From positions 1 to 52,179 of the forward strand of contig JACQZV010000003.1 of NCBI GenBank assembly GCA_016213695.1: a stretch of DNA of 52,179 nucleotides, given 5' to 3'. The notes under the pieces are model-generated. The model was not told the origin of the DNA, ran no database searches, and was given only the letters and a program-made list of their open reading frames with translations. The DNA is from Acidobacteriota bacterium. Its GTDB lineage: Bacteria; Acidobacteriota; Vicinamibacteria; Vicinamibacterales; UBA2999. The position numbers were made by a program, and so were the translations under genes. Below, piece by piece: positions 35,289 through 43,919 of this stretch (position 1 is the first letter of the stretch; every line of letters begins with the position of its first letter).

Positions 35289-36074
35289 TCAGTTCCGCAG
35301 CGGCCCGGCCGCCCGAAGCTCCTCCAGGCTGAGCTCGGCGGTTCCCGGCGGCACGTCGATGCTGAACGCAGCCGGATCAAGCGTGACGTTCGTGTCGAGC
35401 TGCGCCACGGTGGCCGTGAGGTCGACAACCGACGCCGAGCCGCGCGACCGCAGCCGGACGATGCGCGGAAACGCGCCCTCCCAGGCGGCATATGCCACCT
35501 CCCAGCCGGGGCGCCGGCCGGCGAGCGTGCGCCAGGCGGCGCCGGCGCGCTCTATGTACATCGTCGCGTCCCCACCGAGATCGATGGAGACCCACCCGTT
35601 CTGATGCAGCCGGCCACCGAGCGGCGTCGCATCGGGCACGAGGCAGCCGGTCATCACGGCCTGCAGGTCGGCCGGCGACAAGGCGACGCCGGTCAGCGCG
35701 CCGAGAATGTCTTCAGGCCGCTCCGCGCGCACCACGCGGGCGTCGCGAGGCAGCAGCAGCGCGGCGGTGCCGCCGCGCGCGGCGAGGATGAAGGCCGGCG
35801 GCCCGAACGGCGCGACGCCTTCAAGACGCATCGACGCGGGGCGCTCGAACCCCACGATCGCGCGCCCGCGAATGCCGCGCCCGCCGGCGCGTCCCGCGAG
35901 CGCCAGTTCCCCGGTCAGCGTGCGGACGCCGGCGCACGACGCGGACACGGCGCGATAGGCGTCGGCGAAATCGGGGAACGGCGCGCCGGTGTCGGAGGGA
36001 AGAGTGACGCGCCTGGCGGCGCATCCGCTCGCGGCCAGGCCCACGGCACAGGCCAGAAGGCACAACTTGTTCAG
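35289..36074 (-). CDS. lolB: Outer-membrane lipoprotein, LolB candidate
   Basis: The 261-aa product has a lipobox signal (MNKLCLLACAVGLAASGCAA, Cys at residue 18). The body has a beta-strand-rich fold with LTGELALAGRAGGRG, a middle section with EDILGALTGVALSPADLQ, and VMTGCLVP that follows the LolB pattern of 'e..L...lG..lP...L..w..G.p'. Synteny TPR-lolB-ispE-tRNA-Gln-prs-rplY-pth is that of Pseudomonas. The likely start is a CTG codon at 36074 that overlaps the TPR stop as CTGA, with AAGGGA about ten bases before it; a TTG at 36065 is the alternative. LolB identity is inferred from fold hints plus position. Confidence 0.6.
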   Translation of the reverse strand: MNKLCLLACAVGLAASGCAARRVTLPSDTGAPFPDFADAYRAVSASCAGVRTLTGELALAGRAGGRGIRGRAIVGFERPASMRLEGVAPFGPPAFILAARGGTAALLLPRDARVVRAERPEDILGALTGVALSPADLQAVMTGCLVPDATPLGGRLHQNGWVSIDLGGDATMYIERAGAAWRTLAGRRPGWEVAYAAWEGAFPRIVRLRSRGSASVVDLTATVAQLDTNVTLDPAAFSIDVPPGTAELSLEELRAAGPLRN

Positions 36075-37465
36075 GGCCTGAGCCGTCCCTTGGCGTCGGC
36101 GATCTTCTTTTCGATCGCCGCGCGGTTGACGCCGGCCGTGTCGCCTTCGAGCGCGCGCATCCACGCAGCCACCGCGTCCTGCCAGCGGCCGCGGCGCGCG
36201 AGCAGATCGGCCAGGTGATCGAGCACCTCCGCGTTCCCCGGCAGTTGCGCGGCGGCGGGCGCGAGATACTTTTCCGCCTGGTCGAGATCGCCGCGCCGGA
36301 AGTAGGCCCACCCCAGGCTGTCCAGATAGAAGGGATTGCCGGGGTCGAGGTCGAGCGCGCGCTGCACCAGACGGACCGCTTCGTCCAGCTGCCGGCCGTC
36401 TCCGGCCAGCATGTAGCCGAGATGGTTGAGGACCTGCGCGTTGCCGGGGTCGGCGTCAATCACCTGCCGCAGCGTCCGCTCCGCGTCCGGAGTGCGCCCC
36501 GCGTCCTTGTAGAGATCGGCCAGCGCCACCTGCGTCGCGGTGTCGCGGGGAAACGCCCGGGCGGTCGGCTCGAGCACCGCCAGCGCCTGCTGGACCTGCC
36601 CGCGCTCGAAGAGCGCGCGGGCACGCACGCGCGGGAACCGCGGATCGTCGGCGTGCTGGTTCTGCGCCTCGGCCGCGAGCGCGGCGGCGCGCTCGTAGTC
36701 GCCGGCGCTCAGGAGCGCCGCGACCCGCCGGAACTTGAGGCCCCGGTTGGTCGGCTCGAGCGCCAGCGCGCGCGTGTAGCTGTCGACCGCTTCCTTCAGC
36801 AGCCCGGCCTGCTCCTGGTACTGCGCCAGCGTCGACGCCACGCGCGGCTCGTCATCGACGATGACCTCGAGCGTTTCGATCGCGTTCTTCAGATCGCCGG
36901 TGGTGGCATACGCCTGCGAGAGCAGCAGCCGGCCCTGGATGGACTCCGGATTCTGGAGGAGCACGCGGCCGAAGGCGTCCACGGCCTTGGCAGCCTCGCC
37001 GGTCCGCAGATACAGGCGCCCGAGCGAGAAAAAGATGTCGAGGCCGGCCGAAGGGCCGAGCGCCACGCGCTCGAGATGCGCGATCGCCTGGCGCGCGGCG
37101 CTCTCGAACTGCGCCGCCGCGGTGCGCGGATTGAGCGCATCGACGCCCGCGGCGCCGATCAGCCCGAGGACGCGGTGCGCCTCGATATTGTTCTCATCGA
37201 GCTTCAGCGCCGCGAGCCCGGCCTGTTCGGCCTCCGCGCGCTGGTTGCGCTCGAGATGAAACGACGCGATCTCCGCGCGCACTTCCGCAGAGGCCGGATC
37301 GGCCGCCGCGGCGCGCTCGAGCGCGGCAAGCGCCCCCGCGTTGTCGCCAAGTTTCGCGAGGCGGCGCGCCATGAGGAACTCGAAGTAGGCGCCAGGACTC
37401 TGTCCCGCGGCCGGCGCGGCGGCGACCGTCAGGAGCGCGGCGAACAGCCATCGGCGGAACTTCAT
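36071..37465 (-). CDS. Exported TPR-repeat protein
   Basis: The 464-aa protein has a signal peptide (1-21, MKFRRWLFAALLTVAAAPA) and about ten tetratricopeptide repeats (for example NHLGYMLAGDGRQLDEAVRLVQRALDLDPGNPFYLDSLGWAYFRRGDLDQAEKYL, a classical TPR block). TPR proteins upstream of lolB are known in Pseudomonas (PA4667 type) and may assist outer-membrane assembly or LPS processes. It opens the minus-strand run with the lipoprotein gene (CTGA overlap). It is divergent from the small zinc-ribbon gene with a 29-base intergenic gap. Confidence 0.85.
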   Translation of the reverse strand: MKFRRWLFAALLTVAAAPAAGQSPGAYFEFLMARRLAKLGDNAGALAALERAAAADPASAEVRAEIASFHLERNQRAEAEQAGLAALKLDENNIEAHRVLGLIGAAGVDALNPRTAAAQFESAARQAIAHLERVALGPSAGLDIFFSLGRLYLRTGEAAKAVDAFGRVLLQNPESIQGRLLLSQAYATTGDLKNAIETLEVIVDDEPRVASTLAQYQEQAGLLKEAVDSYTRALALEPTNRGLKFRRVAALLSAGDYERAAALAAEAQNQHADDPRFPRVRARALFERGQVQQALAVLEPTARAFPRDTATQVALADLYKDAGRTPDAERTLRQVIDADPGNAQVLNHLGYMLAGDGRQLDEAVRLVQRALDLDPGNPFYLDSLGWAYFRRGDLDQAEKYLAPAAAQLPGNAEVLDHLADLLARRGRWQDAVAAWMRALEGDTAGVNRAAIEKKIADAKGRLRP

Positions 37466-37480
37466 GACAACAAAGGATTT

Positions 37481-37489
37481 TAGTATAGT
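37481..37489. promoter_or_regulatory. Overlapping divergent -10 boxes (TPR gene / small zinc-ribbon gene)
   Basis: The nine bases TAGTATAGT read as TATAGT on the plus strand (37484-37489), five bases before the ATG at 37495. On the minus strand they read as TATACT, about sixteen bases before the TPR ATG. The two start sites would share one AT-rich centre. -35 elements are not evident, so confidence is low. Confidence 0.4.
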
Positions 37490-37494
37490 GCCTC

Positions 37495-37671
37495 ATGGCC
37501 GTTGACGCCGAATTGCTCGAAATTCTTGCGTGCCCGAACTGCAAGACGCCGGTCAGGCTCGTCAAGAACGGGACCGCGCTCAAGTGCGATCAGTGCCACC
37601 GCGTCTATCCGATCAAGGACGACATCCCCGTGATGCTGATCGACGAGGCGACCATCGAAACGGACCGGTGA
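37495..37671 (+). CDS. Trm112-like zinc-ribbon small protein
   Basis: This 58-aa gene was missed by size filters. The protein reads MAVDAELLEILACPNCKTPV, then a second Cys pair KCDQCHRVYPI, then DDIPVMLIDEA. That is the Trm112/YcaR (UPF0434) pattern: two CxxC knuckles separated by about 15 residues and a 'I.DgIP.ll...A' tail. In bacteria this family often precedes LPS genes (ycaR beside lpxK and kdsB in E. coli). Its stop (TGA) overlaps the GTG start of the GT9 gene as GTGA. No Shine-Dalgarno; a -10-like box sits five bases upstream. Confidence 0.85.
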   Translation: MAVDAELLEILACPNCKTPVRLVKNGTALKCDQCHRVYPIKDDIPVMLIDEATIETDR

Positions 37672-38759
37672 AGATCCTCCTCGTCCGCCTGCGCCTGATT
37701 GGCGACGTCGTCTTCACCACGCCGCTCGTGCGCGCGCTGCGGCTCCGCTACCCGGACGCGCACCTGACCTACGTGGTCGAGCCGCTGGCCGCTTCCGTCA
37801 TACGCGGCAACCCGTACCTGACCGAACTGCTCGTGGCGCCCAGGCGCGGCGGGGCCGCGCGGCTGCGCGACGATCTCGCCCTGGCGCGCACGCTGCGGCG
37901 GGGCCGGTTCGATCTCGCCATCGATCTCCACGGGGGGCCGCGCGGCGCGTGGCTCACGTGGGCGAGCGGCGCGCCGATGCGCATCGGCTACGCAACGGCC
38001 GGCCGCAGCTGGATGTACACCCACGTCGTGCCGCGGCCGGCGGACCTGTCGGCGCGCCACTCGGTCGCGAAACAGTGGGATCTGCTCGGGCCGCTCGGCA
38101 TCGGACCGTGCGACCCGGCCCGCGACGCCGTGGAGATGCCCGCCGAGCCGGCCGCCGCCGAGCGCGTCGCGCGCCGGCTGGCACAGGCGGGGATCGGCCC
38201 GGCCGACGAGCTGGTGGTGCTCCACGTCCGCGCCGGCAATCCCTTCCGCCGGTGGCCGCCGGAACATTTCGCCGCGCTGGTGGCCCACCTGGCACGCCGC
38301 GGCCCGGGCCGCCGGTTCATGCTCACGTCGGGCCCCTCCGACGCCGACGCCGCCCGCGCCATCGTCGACGAGATCAGGAGGTCGGCGGCGCCCGCCGCCG
38401 CGGTGTCGCACGCGCAATTTGACGTCGCCGAGCTGCGCGCGCTGGCGGCGCGTGCCACGGTGTACATTGGAGGCGACAGCGGCCCCCTGCACATCGCGGC
38501 GACCACGCGCACCCCGGTGGTCGCGCTGTTCGGCCCCACGCTGGCCGGGCGCTCGATGCCCTGGCGCGATCCGCGCTGGTTCGCCGAGGCCCTCGACGCG
38601 GGGCCGCTGCCGTGCCGGCCGTGCCGGCAGCGGGAATGTGAACCGGGCGACTTCCGCTGCCTGACCCGCATCGGCCCCGAGCGCGTCGCCGCCGCCGCGG
38701 AACGCGCGCTGGTGGCGGTGCACGCGGCGGCGCAGGAACGGAGGGCACTCCACGCATGA
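37668..38759 (+). CDS. Glycosyltransferase family 9 (ADP-heptose:LPS heptosyltransferase-like)
   Basis: The 363-aa protein begins MKILLVRLRLIGDVVFTTPL, the opening of GT9 heptosyltransferases, and contains the acceptor-side RHSVAKQWDLLGPLGIG and the donor-binding block IGGDSGPLHIAATTRTPVVALFGPT. The C-terminus has a Cys-rich segment (CRPCRQRECEPGDFRCL) seen in many heptosyltransferases. It would transfer heptose to the LPS inner core. GTG at 37668 overlaps the preceding gene by four bases. The next gene (O-antigen ligase) also overlaps by four. Confidence 0.9.
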   Translation: MKILLVRLRLIGDVVFTTPLVRALRLRYPDAHLTYVVEPLAASVIRGNPYLTELLVAPRRGGAARLRDDLALARTLRRGRFDLAIDLHGGPRGAWLTWASGAPMRIGYATAGRSWMYTHVVPRPADLSARHSVAKQWDLLGPLGIGPCDPARDAVEMPAEPAAAERVARRLAQAGIGPADELVVLHVRAGNPFRRWPPEHFAALVAHLARRGPGRRFMLTSGPSDADAARAIVDEIRRSAAPAAAVSHAQFDVAELRALAARATVYIGGDSGPLHIAATTRTPVVALFGPTLAGRSMPWRDPRWFAEALDAGPLPCRPCRQRECEPGDFRCLTRIGPERVAAAAERALVAVHAAAQERRALHA

Positions 38760-39946
38760 AGGCCGTCACGATGAGCGTGCCGCAGACGCAGGCCGGCGAC
38801 CTGCTCGAGCGGGTCACCGTCGCGCTCCTGCTCGGATTCGTGGCCGCGCTCCAGTTGTCGATCGCGCTGGCCAATATCCTCCTGGCGGCCATGCTCGCCT
38901 CGTGGGTGGTGTGGCGCGTCCGCGAGCGGGCGCGGCCGTCGGCGCCGGCGTTCTTCACGGCGCTGCTCGCGTACGGCGCCCTGACGCTGGTCGCCTCGGC
39001 GTTCTCCGTGGACCCACGGGAGAGCTTCATCGACAGCAAGCAGCTCGTGCTGTTTGCCATCGTGCCGGCGGTGTACGACATCGCGCGCGGACACCGGGCC
39101 TCGACCGTCGTCGACGTCATCATCTCGGTCGGCGGTGCCATCGCCGTAATCGGCGTCATCCAGTACGGCGTCCTGCACTACGACAACCTGGGCCAGCGGC
39201 CGCAGGGCACGCTGACGCACTACATGACCTACTCGGGCATCCTCATGCTCGTGCTCGGCGTCGCGGCGGCGCGTCTGGTGTTCGGCTCGCGCGACCGGAT
39301 CTGGCCCGCGCTGGTCATGCCGGCGCTCGTGGCGGCCATTGCGCTGACCTTCACCCGGAATGCGTGGATTGGCGCCTGCGTCGCGGTCGGCCTGCTGTGC
39401 ATCCTCAGGGACTTCCGCCTGACGGCGGTGCTGCCGGTCATCCTCGCCGCGCTGTTCGTGCTCGCGCCCGAGGGGCTGGTCTCGCGGCTGACCTCGACCT
39501 TCAACGCGCAGGATCCGGCCAATCAGGATCGCTTTGCGATGATGGAGATCGGCGCGCGGATCGTCGCCGACCACCCGCTGACCGGCGTCGGGCCCAACAT
39601 GGTGCCGCGCGTGTACGAGCAGTACCGGCCCGACTATGCGGTCAACAAGACCAACCCGCACCTGCACAACGTGCCGCTGCAGATTGCGGCCGATCGCGGC
39701 CTGCCAGCGCTCGCCGTCTGGCTCTGGTTCGTCGCGGCGGCCGCGCGCGCGCTCGTCCGGATGTTCCGGTCGGGATCGCATCGCGTCCTCGCCTCGGCGG
39801 CGCTGGCGTCGCTGGCCGCCATGCTGGCCGCCGGGCTCTTCGAGTACAACTTCGGCGACTCCGAGTTCCTGATGCTGCTGCTCGTCCTGATCACGCTGCC
39901 GTTCGCGGCGGCCCGCCCCGCCGATGCTGCCGCCGATCACGCCTGA
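38756..39946 (+). CDS. O-antigen ligase-family membrane protein (WaaL/Wzy_C)
   Basis: The 396-aa protein has about ten to eleven membrane helices and the central periplasmic loop of the O-antigen ligase/polymerase superfamily (region 250-300, LTGVGPNMVPRVYEQYRP and NPHLHNVPLQIAADRG). The GxG and HxxxL-type residues in the loop are as expected for Wzy_C. It could ligate O-antigen or teichuronic-type polymers onto the lipid A core, or polymerise them. Its ATG overlaps the GT9 stop (ATGA); its end overlaps the hldE-type gene by 23 bases. Confidence 0.85.
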   Translation: MKAVTMSVPQTQAGDLLERVTVALLLGFVAALQLSIALANILLAAMLASWVVWRVRERARPSAPAFFTALLAYGALTLVASAFSVDPRESFIDSKQLVLFAIVPAVYDIARGHRASTVVDVIISVGGAIAVIGVIQYGVLHYDNLGQRPQGTLTHYMTYSGILMLVLGVAAARLVFGSRDRIWPALVMPALVAAIALTFTRNAWIGACVAVGLLCILRDFRLTAVLPVILAALFVLAPEGLVSRLTSTFNAQDPANQDRFAMMEIGARIVADHPLTGVGPNMVPRVYEQYRPDYAVNKTNPHLHNVPLQIAADRGLPALAVWLWFVAAAARALVRMFRSGSHRVLASAALASLAAMLAAGLFEYNFGDSEFLMLLLVLITLPFAAARPADAAADHA

Positions 39947-40922
39947 ACGCGCGCGGGCGCTCGCCGCCGGGATGGGGCGCACGCATGTGCTCGTCGTCGG
40001 CGACGCCATGCTCGACAAGTTCATCGCGGGCCGGGTCACCCGCATCTCGCCGGAAGCGCCGGTGCCGGTGGTGATGTTCGACCACGAGAGCCACCGGATG
40101 GGCGGCGCGGCCAACGTCGCGCACAACGTGACGGCGCTCGGCGGCCGGGCCACGCTCGTCGCCGTCGTCGGGCAGGACGACACGTCGGCGACCCTGGCCC
40201 AGACCTGCCGCGACGCCGGCATCTCGCCCGCGTTCGTCAGCGACGCCGGCCGCCCGACGACGACCAAGGTGCGGATTGTCACCGAGCGCAACCAGCAGGT
40301 GGCGCGCGTCGACTACGAGAGCGACGCCGAGATCGCCGGCGACGTCGAGCACCGCGTGGTCGCGGCGCTGCAGCAGCACGCGGCCGACGCGGCGGCGATC
40401 GTCGTGTCCGACTACCTCAAAGGATGCGTGACCGCGCGCGTGAGGGCCGCCGCGGTGGAGGCCGGCCGCGCGCGGACGATTCCGGTGCTCGTCGATCCGA
40501 AGATCCCCCACATCGACTACTACGCCGGCGCGGCGGTGATCACGCCCAACCATCACGAGGCGGAAATCGCGGCCAACCTCCGCGTGCGGACCGATGACGA
40601 CGCCCGCGCCGCGGCGCGCGTGTTCCGGGAGCGGGCCGCCTGCGGCGCCGTGCTGATGACGCGCGGCGATCAGGGGATGTGGCTGCTCGGGAGCGGGGTC
40701 GAGGACTCGCTGCCCGCGTCGGCGCGCGAGGTCGCCGACGTCACGGGCGCGGGCGACACGGTGATTGCCACCATGGCGCTGGCGCTGGCGGCCGGCGCCA
40801 CGCTCGTCGAAGCCGCACGGCTGGCCAACGAAGCGGCGGGGATTTCAGTCGCGAAGTTCGGCCCCGCCGTCGTCGCCCCCGGCGAGCTCCTGCGCGCGCT
40901 CGAAGCGGCGGCGGGCACGTAA
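39924..40922 (+). CDS. hldE: D-glycero-beta-D-manno-heptose 7-phosphate kinase (PfkB family)
   Basis: The 332-aa PfkB kinase fits the N-terminal domain of HldE (RfaE1): the start HVLVVGDAMLDKFIAGRVTRISPEAPVPVV, GGAANVAHNVTALGG, ITPNHHEAEIAA and the catalytic DVTGAGDTVIATMALALA. It phosphorylates heptose 7-phosphate to the 1,7-bisphosphate in ADP-heptose synthesis. The adenylyltransferase half of HldE is absent here and would be a separate gene (HldA-type arrangement). It is the last gene of the LPS run and ends 18 bases before the convergent amidohydrolase gene. Confidence 0.88.
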   Translation: MLPPITPERARALAAGMGRTHVLVVGDAMLDKFIAGRVTRISPEAPVPVVMFDHESHRMGGAANVAHNVTALGGRATLVAVVGQDDTSATLAQTCRDAGISPAFVSDAGRPTTTKVRIVTERNQQVARVDYESDAEIAGDVEHRVVAALQQHAADAAAIVVSDYLKGCVTARVRAAAVEAGRARTIPVLVDPKIPHIDYYAGAAVITPNHHEAEIAANLRVRTDDDARAAARVFRERAACGAVLMTRGDQGMWLLGSGVEDSLPASAREVADVTGAGDTVIATMALALAAGATLVEAARLANEAAGISVAKFGPAVVAPGELLRALEAAAGT

Positions 40923-40940
40923 GCCAACTACCCATCCGCG

Positions 40941-42680
40941 TCAACGAGCGCCGCCGTCGTAGACGACGCGGCCGCCGACGATCGTGTAGGCCACCTTCGC
41001 CGCCCGGATCTCGCCGGCCGGCACCGTCGTGATGTCCTTCGTGAGCACGGTGATGTCGGCGAGCTTGCCGGGCGACAGCGTCCCCTTGAGGTCGTCCTCG
41101 AAGGCCGCATACGCATTCCGGATCGTGTAGGCCCGCAGCGCATCCAGGCGGCTCATCGTCTGATCGCCGTAAAAGACCGTCCCGTCGGCGAGCGTGCGGG
41201 TGACCGCGGCGTAGTAGTTCGCAATCGGGTCGATCCGCTCGACCGGCACGTCGGTGCCGTTGGTGACGATCGCCCCCGACTCCATCAGCTTCCGCCAGAC
41301 GTAGGCACCCCCGGCGGCGCGGGCATCGCCGAGCCGCCCGCGCACGAACGGCGCGTCGGAAGTGGCGTGCACGGCCTGCATCGACGCGATCACGCCGAGC
41401 TGCCCGAATCGTGGAATGTCGGCCGCCGAGAGATGCTGGGCGTGTTCGACGCGCCAGCGCAGATCGCGCCCGATCTTCCCGCTCGTCTTGAAGGCGTCCT
41501 CGAAGACGTTCAACACCTCCCGGCTGGCGCGGTCGCCGATTGCGTGCACTGCGAGCTGGTATCCCCCCTCGGCAGCGAGCGCCGCGGTCTGCCGCAGCAC
41601 GTCGAGCGAACGCGGCAGCCCGACACTGCCCGGCGCGTCCGCGTACGGATCGAGGAGCCACGCCCCACGCGACCCGAGCGCGCCGTCCATCGTGTACTTG
41701 AGCGCGCGAACCGTCAGATGGTGATCGCCGTAGCCCAGCGTCTTCGCCTCGGCCAGCGTCGCCGCCGGCGGCGGGCTGTCATCGACGCGCAGCATCACCC
41801 AGAGGCGGGTCTGGAGGGCGCCGACGTCAATCATCCGCTTCATCTGCTCGATCACGTCGAGCGACGTGCCGGCATCGTGGAAGCTCGTGATGCCGTTCGC
41901 GCTCGCTTCCCGGTCGGCGAGCACGAGGATCTGCCGCAGGCGTGCCGCTGTCTCGTCGTCGGTCAGCCGCGGCTCGCCCGCGCCCTGACGCACCAGCCCG
42001 GCGGCGGTCTCCCGCAGCAGGCCGGTGGGATCGCCGCCGGCGTCCTTCAGAATCTGACCACCCGCGGGATCTCCGGTCGACCGCGTGATGTCCGACAGCG
42101 CCATCGCCCGCGCGTTCACAAAGGCGGCATGACCGCTCGCGTGGCGCAGCACCACCGGGTTGTCGGGCGACACGGCGTCGAGCGACGCGTGCGTGGGAAA
42201 CCCCTCGACACTCGGCCGCGGCACGGCCGTCCACTTCTCCTGGTGCCAGCCGCGGCCGACGATCCACTGCCCGGGCCTGGCCCGCGCCACCGCAGCCGCA
42301 ACCTGCGCGACGATGCCGTCCCAGCTTGTCGCGTTCAGCAGATCCAGGCCCGTCTGGTACTCACCCAGGGCCGCGAAATGGCCGTGGCCTTCGATGAGGC
42401 CTGGAATCGCGAGCGCGCCGGCGTCGAGGTCGATCACCCGCGTCCACCAGCCGATGTGGGGCTCGACATCCCGCGCCGAGCCGATGGCCACGATCCGCCC
42501 CTCGCGGGCCGCCAGCGCCGGCGCCTCCGGCATCGACTCGTCCAGGGTGATGATGCGTCCGCCGCGCAGCACGAGGTCGGCGCGCGACCGCTGGACCCGC
42601 ACCCAGTAGAACGCCGCGGCGCCGCCGATGACCAGCAGGGCGACGACGAAGGCCAGCCAGCGGAACACGCGCCGCATCAT
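40941..42680 (-). CDS. Membrane-anchored amidohydrolase (YtcJ-like, metal-dependent)
   Basis: The 579-aa protein has an N-terminal anchor (7-28) and the full amidohydrolase_3 layout: EGHGHF for the metal HxH, then VLRHASGHAAFVNA, HAIGDRASREVLNVF, VEHAQHLS and the Asp in TNGTDVPVERI. This YtcJ-type family cleaves N-acyl or amide bonds of unknown substrates. It lies ten bases downstream of the M28 peptidase gene on the same strand, so the two may be co-transcribed. Confidence 0.87.
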   Translation of the reverse strand: MMRRVFRWLAFVVALLVIGGAAAFYWVRVQRSRADLVLRGGRIITLDESMPEAPALAAREGRIVAIGSARDVEPHIGWWTRVIDLDAGALAIPGLIEGHGHFAALGEYQTGLDLLNATSWDGIVAQVAAAVARARPGQWIVGRGWHQEKWTAVPRPSVEGFPTHASLDAVSPDNPVVLRHASGHAAFVNARAMALSDITRSTGDPAGGQILKDAGGDPTGLLRETAAGLVRQGAGEPRLTDDETAARLRQILVLADREASANGITSFHDAGTSLDVIEQMKRMIDVGALQTRLWVMLRVDDSPPPAATLAEAKTLGYGDHHLTVRALKYTMDGALGSRGAWLLDPYADAPGSVGLPRSLDVLRQTAALAAEGGYQLAVHAIGDRASREVLNVFEDAFKTSGKIGRDLRWRVEHAQHLSAADIPRFGQLGVIASMQAVHATSDAPFVRGRLGDARAAGGAYVWRKLMESGAIVTNGTDVPVERIDPIANYYAAVTRTLADGTVFYGDQTMSRLDALRAYTIRNAYAAFEDDLKGTLSPGKLADITVLTKDITTVPAGEIRAAKVAYTIVGGRVVYDGGAR

Positions 42681-42689
42681 CGTGGGCCC

Positions 42690-43895
42690 CTATTTCAGCG
42701 TGGCGCCCGCGAGCTGCGCGACGGCGCCGAGCGTCGTCTGCGCCGCGTTGAGGCCCAGCCGGAAATCCTTGTCGGAGAACGTCGCGTACCGGTCGGTCGG
42801 CTGATGCCAGTGCGGATCCCAGCCGGCGCCGATGTGCATGCCGCGCTCGTTCTCACGCAGGCTGATCGCAGGCACGACGTCCATGAAGGGAGTGGAATCG
42901 GTATTCGTCATGTGGGAGCCGACGGCCGCCGGATAGTCGGTCGCGTACTTCTCGTTCGCGTCCCGGAAGAAGAACGCCAGCGTCATGGCCGCATCGGCCA
43001 GCTTCGCCGTCGCCTGGAACTCGATGTTGACGTCGGCCTCGGGGCGCTGCTCCGGACTCACCGTCCCATCGCGACGCGCCATGCCGTGATCGAACAGCAT
43101 CATGTCGTGCTGGATCATGCCGAGCCAGCGCGGCTCCGGATACCGGCCCGACCCGGCGGGCGCCTCCCGGCCCTGCATCGACACCCGATCGGCGACGTAC
43201 GCGCGCGCGCCGAGCAATCCGGCTTCCTCGCTGTTCCACAGGATGAACCGGATGGACCTCTCCGTCTGCACGTCGGGCGCGCTGACGATACGCGCCAGCT
43301 CCATCACGAGCGCTGTCCCCGAGCCGTCGTCATTGGCACCTTCCCCCAGGCCCTGGCCATCCATGTGCGCGGCGACGATGTACATCTCGTCGGGCCGCGT
43401 GATCCCCACCTTCGTGCAGTAGACCTGCTCGCGCGCACCGAACGTCCGTGGCTGCCCGTTGAGCGCGCGCAGCGCCTGATCGGCTTGCGCGGCCGGATTG
43501 GTGTTGACGCCGGTCGGCCGGGTGAGGCCACGCAGGCGCGATCCACCCTGACCCATTCGGATTTCCCCACTCGCAATCGCCGGACTCGCCGGACCTCCAG
43601 CCCGGCCCGGCTGCGGCGGGGCCGGCGGGTTTACGACGTACCGGTGGCGTTCGGTTGCGCAGCCGTAGCTCTTGAGCTGGGCCTCGATCCAATCGACGGC
43701 CGCGCGGTTGCGGTCGGTGCCCTCCCGCCGATCGCCGAACACCGTCAGCCCCTTGATCGTCGCTTTATAGCGCTCCAGATCGAGACGCGCGACCAGCATC
43801 TTCGTGCGGTCTGGCGACGCGGGCTCCTGCCGTCCTGCCACACTGGTCACCAGCGCCAGCCCGCCAAGGGCCAGGATCGTGAGTGTTCTCTTCAT
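42690..43895 (-). CDS. Secreted M28-family metallopeptidase
   Basis: The 401-aa protein has a signal peptide (1-21) and the M28 zinc ligands: the His/Asp motif AHMDGQGLGEGANDDGSG (His, Asp), NSEEAGLLG (catalytic Glu-Glu), TNTDSTPF (Asp) and HWHQPTD (His). These fit the cocatalytic di-zinc aminopeptidase (Ap1/PSMA type), which removes N-terminal residues from peptides outside the cytoplasm. A GGAG Shine-Dalgarno precedes the ATG. The length is typical. An inserted Gly/Pro-rich region (about 88-140) sits before the catalytic block. Confidence 0.9.
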   Translation of the reverse strand: MKRTLTILALGGLALVTSVAGRQEPASPDRTKMLVARLDLERYKATIKGLTVFGDRREGTDRNRAAVDWIEAQLKSYGCATERHRYVVNPPAPPQPGRAGGPASPAIASGEIRMGQGGSRLRGLTRPTGVNTNPAAQADQALRALNGQPRTFGAREQVYCTKVGITRPDEMYIVAAHMDGQGLGEGANDDGSGTALVMELARIVSAPDVQTERSIRFILWNSEEAGLLGARAYVADRVSMQGREAPAGSGRYPEPRWLGMIQHDMMLFDHGMARRDGTVSPEQRPEADVNIEFQATAKLADAAMTLAFFFRDANEKYATDYPAAVGSHMTNTDSTPFMDVVPAISLRENERGMHIGAGWDPHWHQPTDRYATFSDKDFRLGLNAAQTTLGAVAQLAGATLK

Positions 43896-43919
43896 ATTCA
43901 GCTCCGGCCGGGGCGTGCG

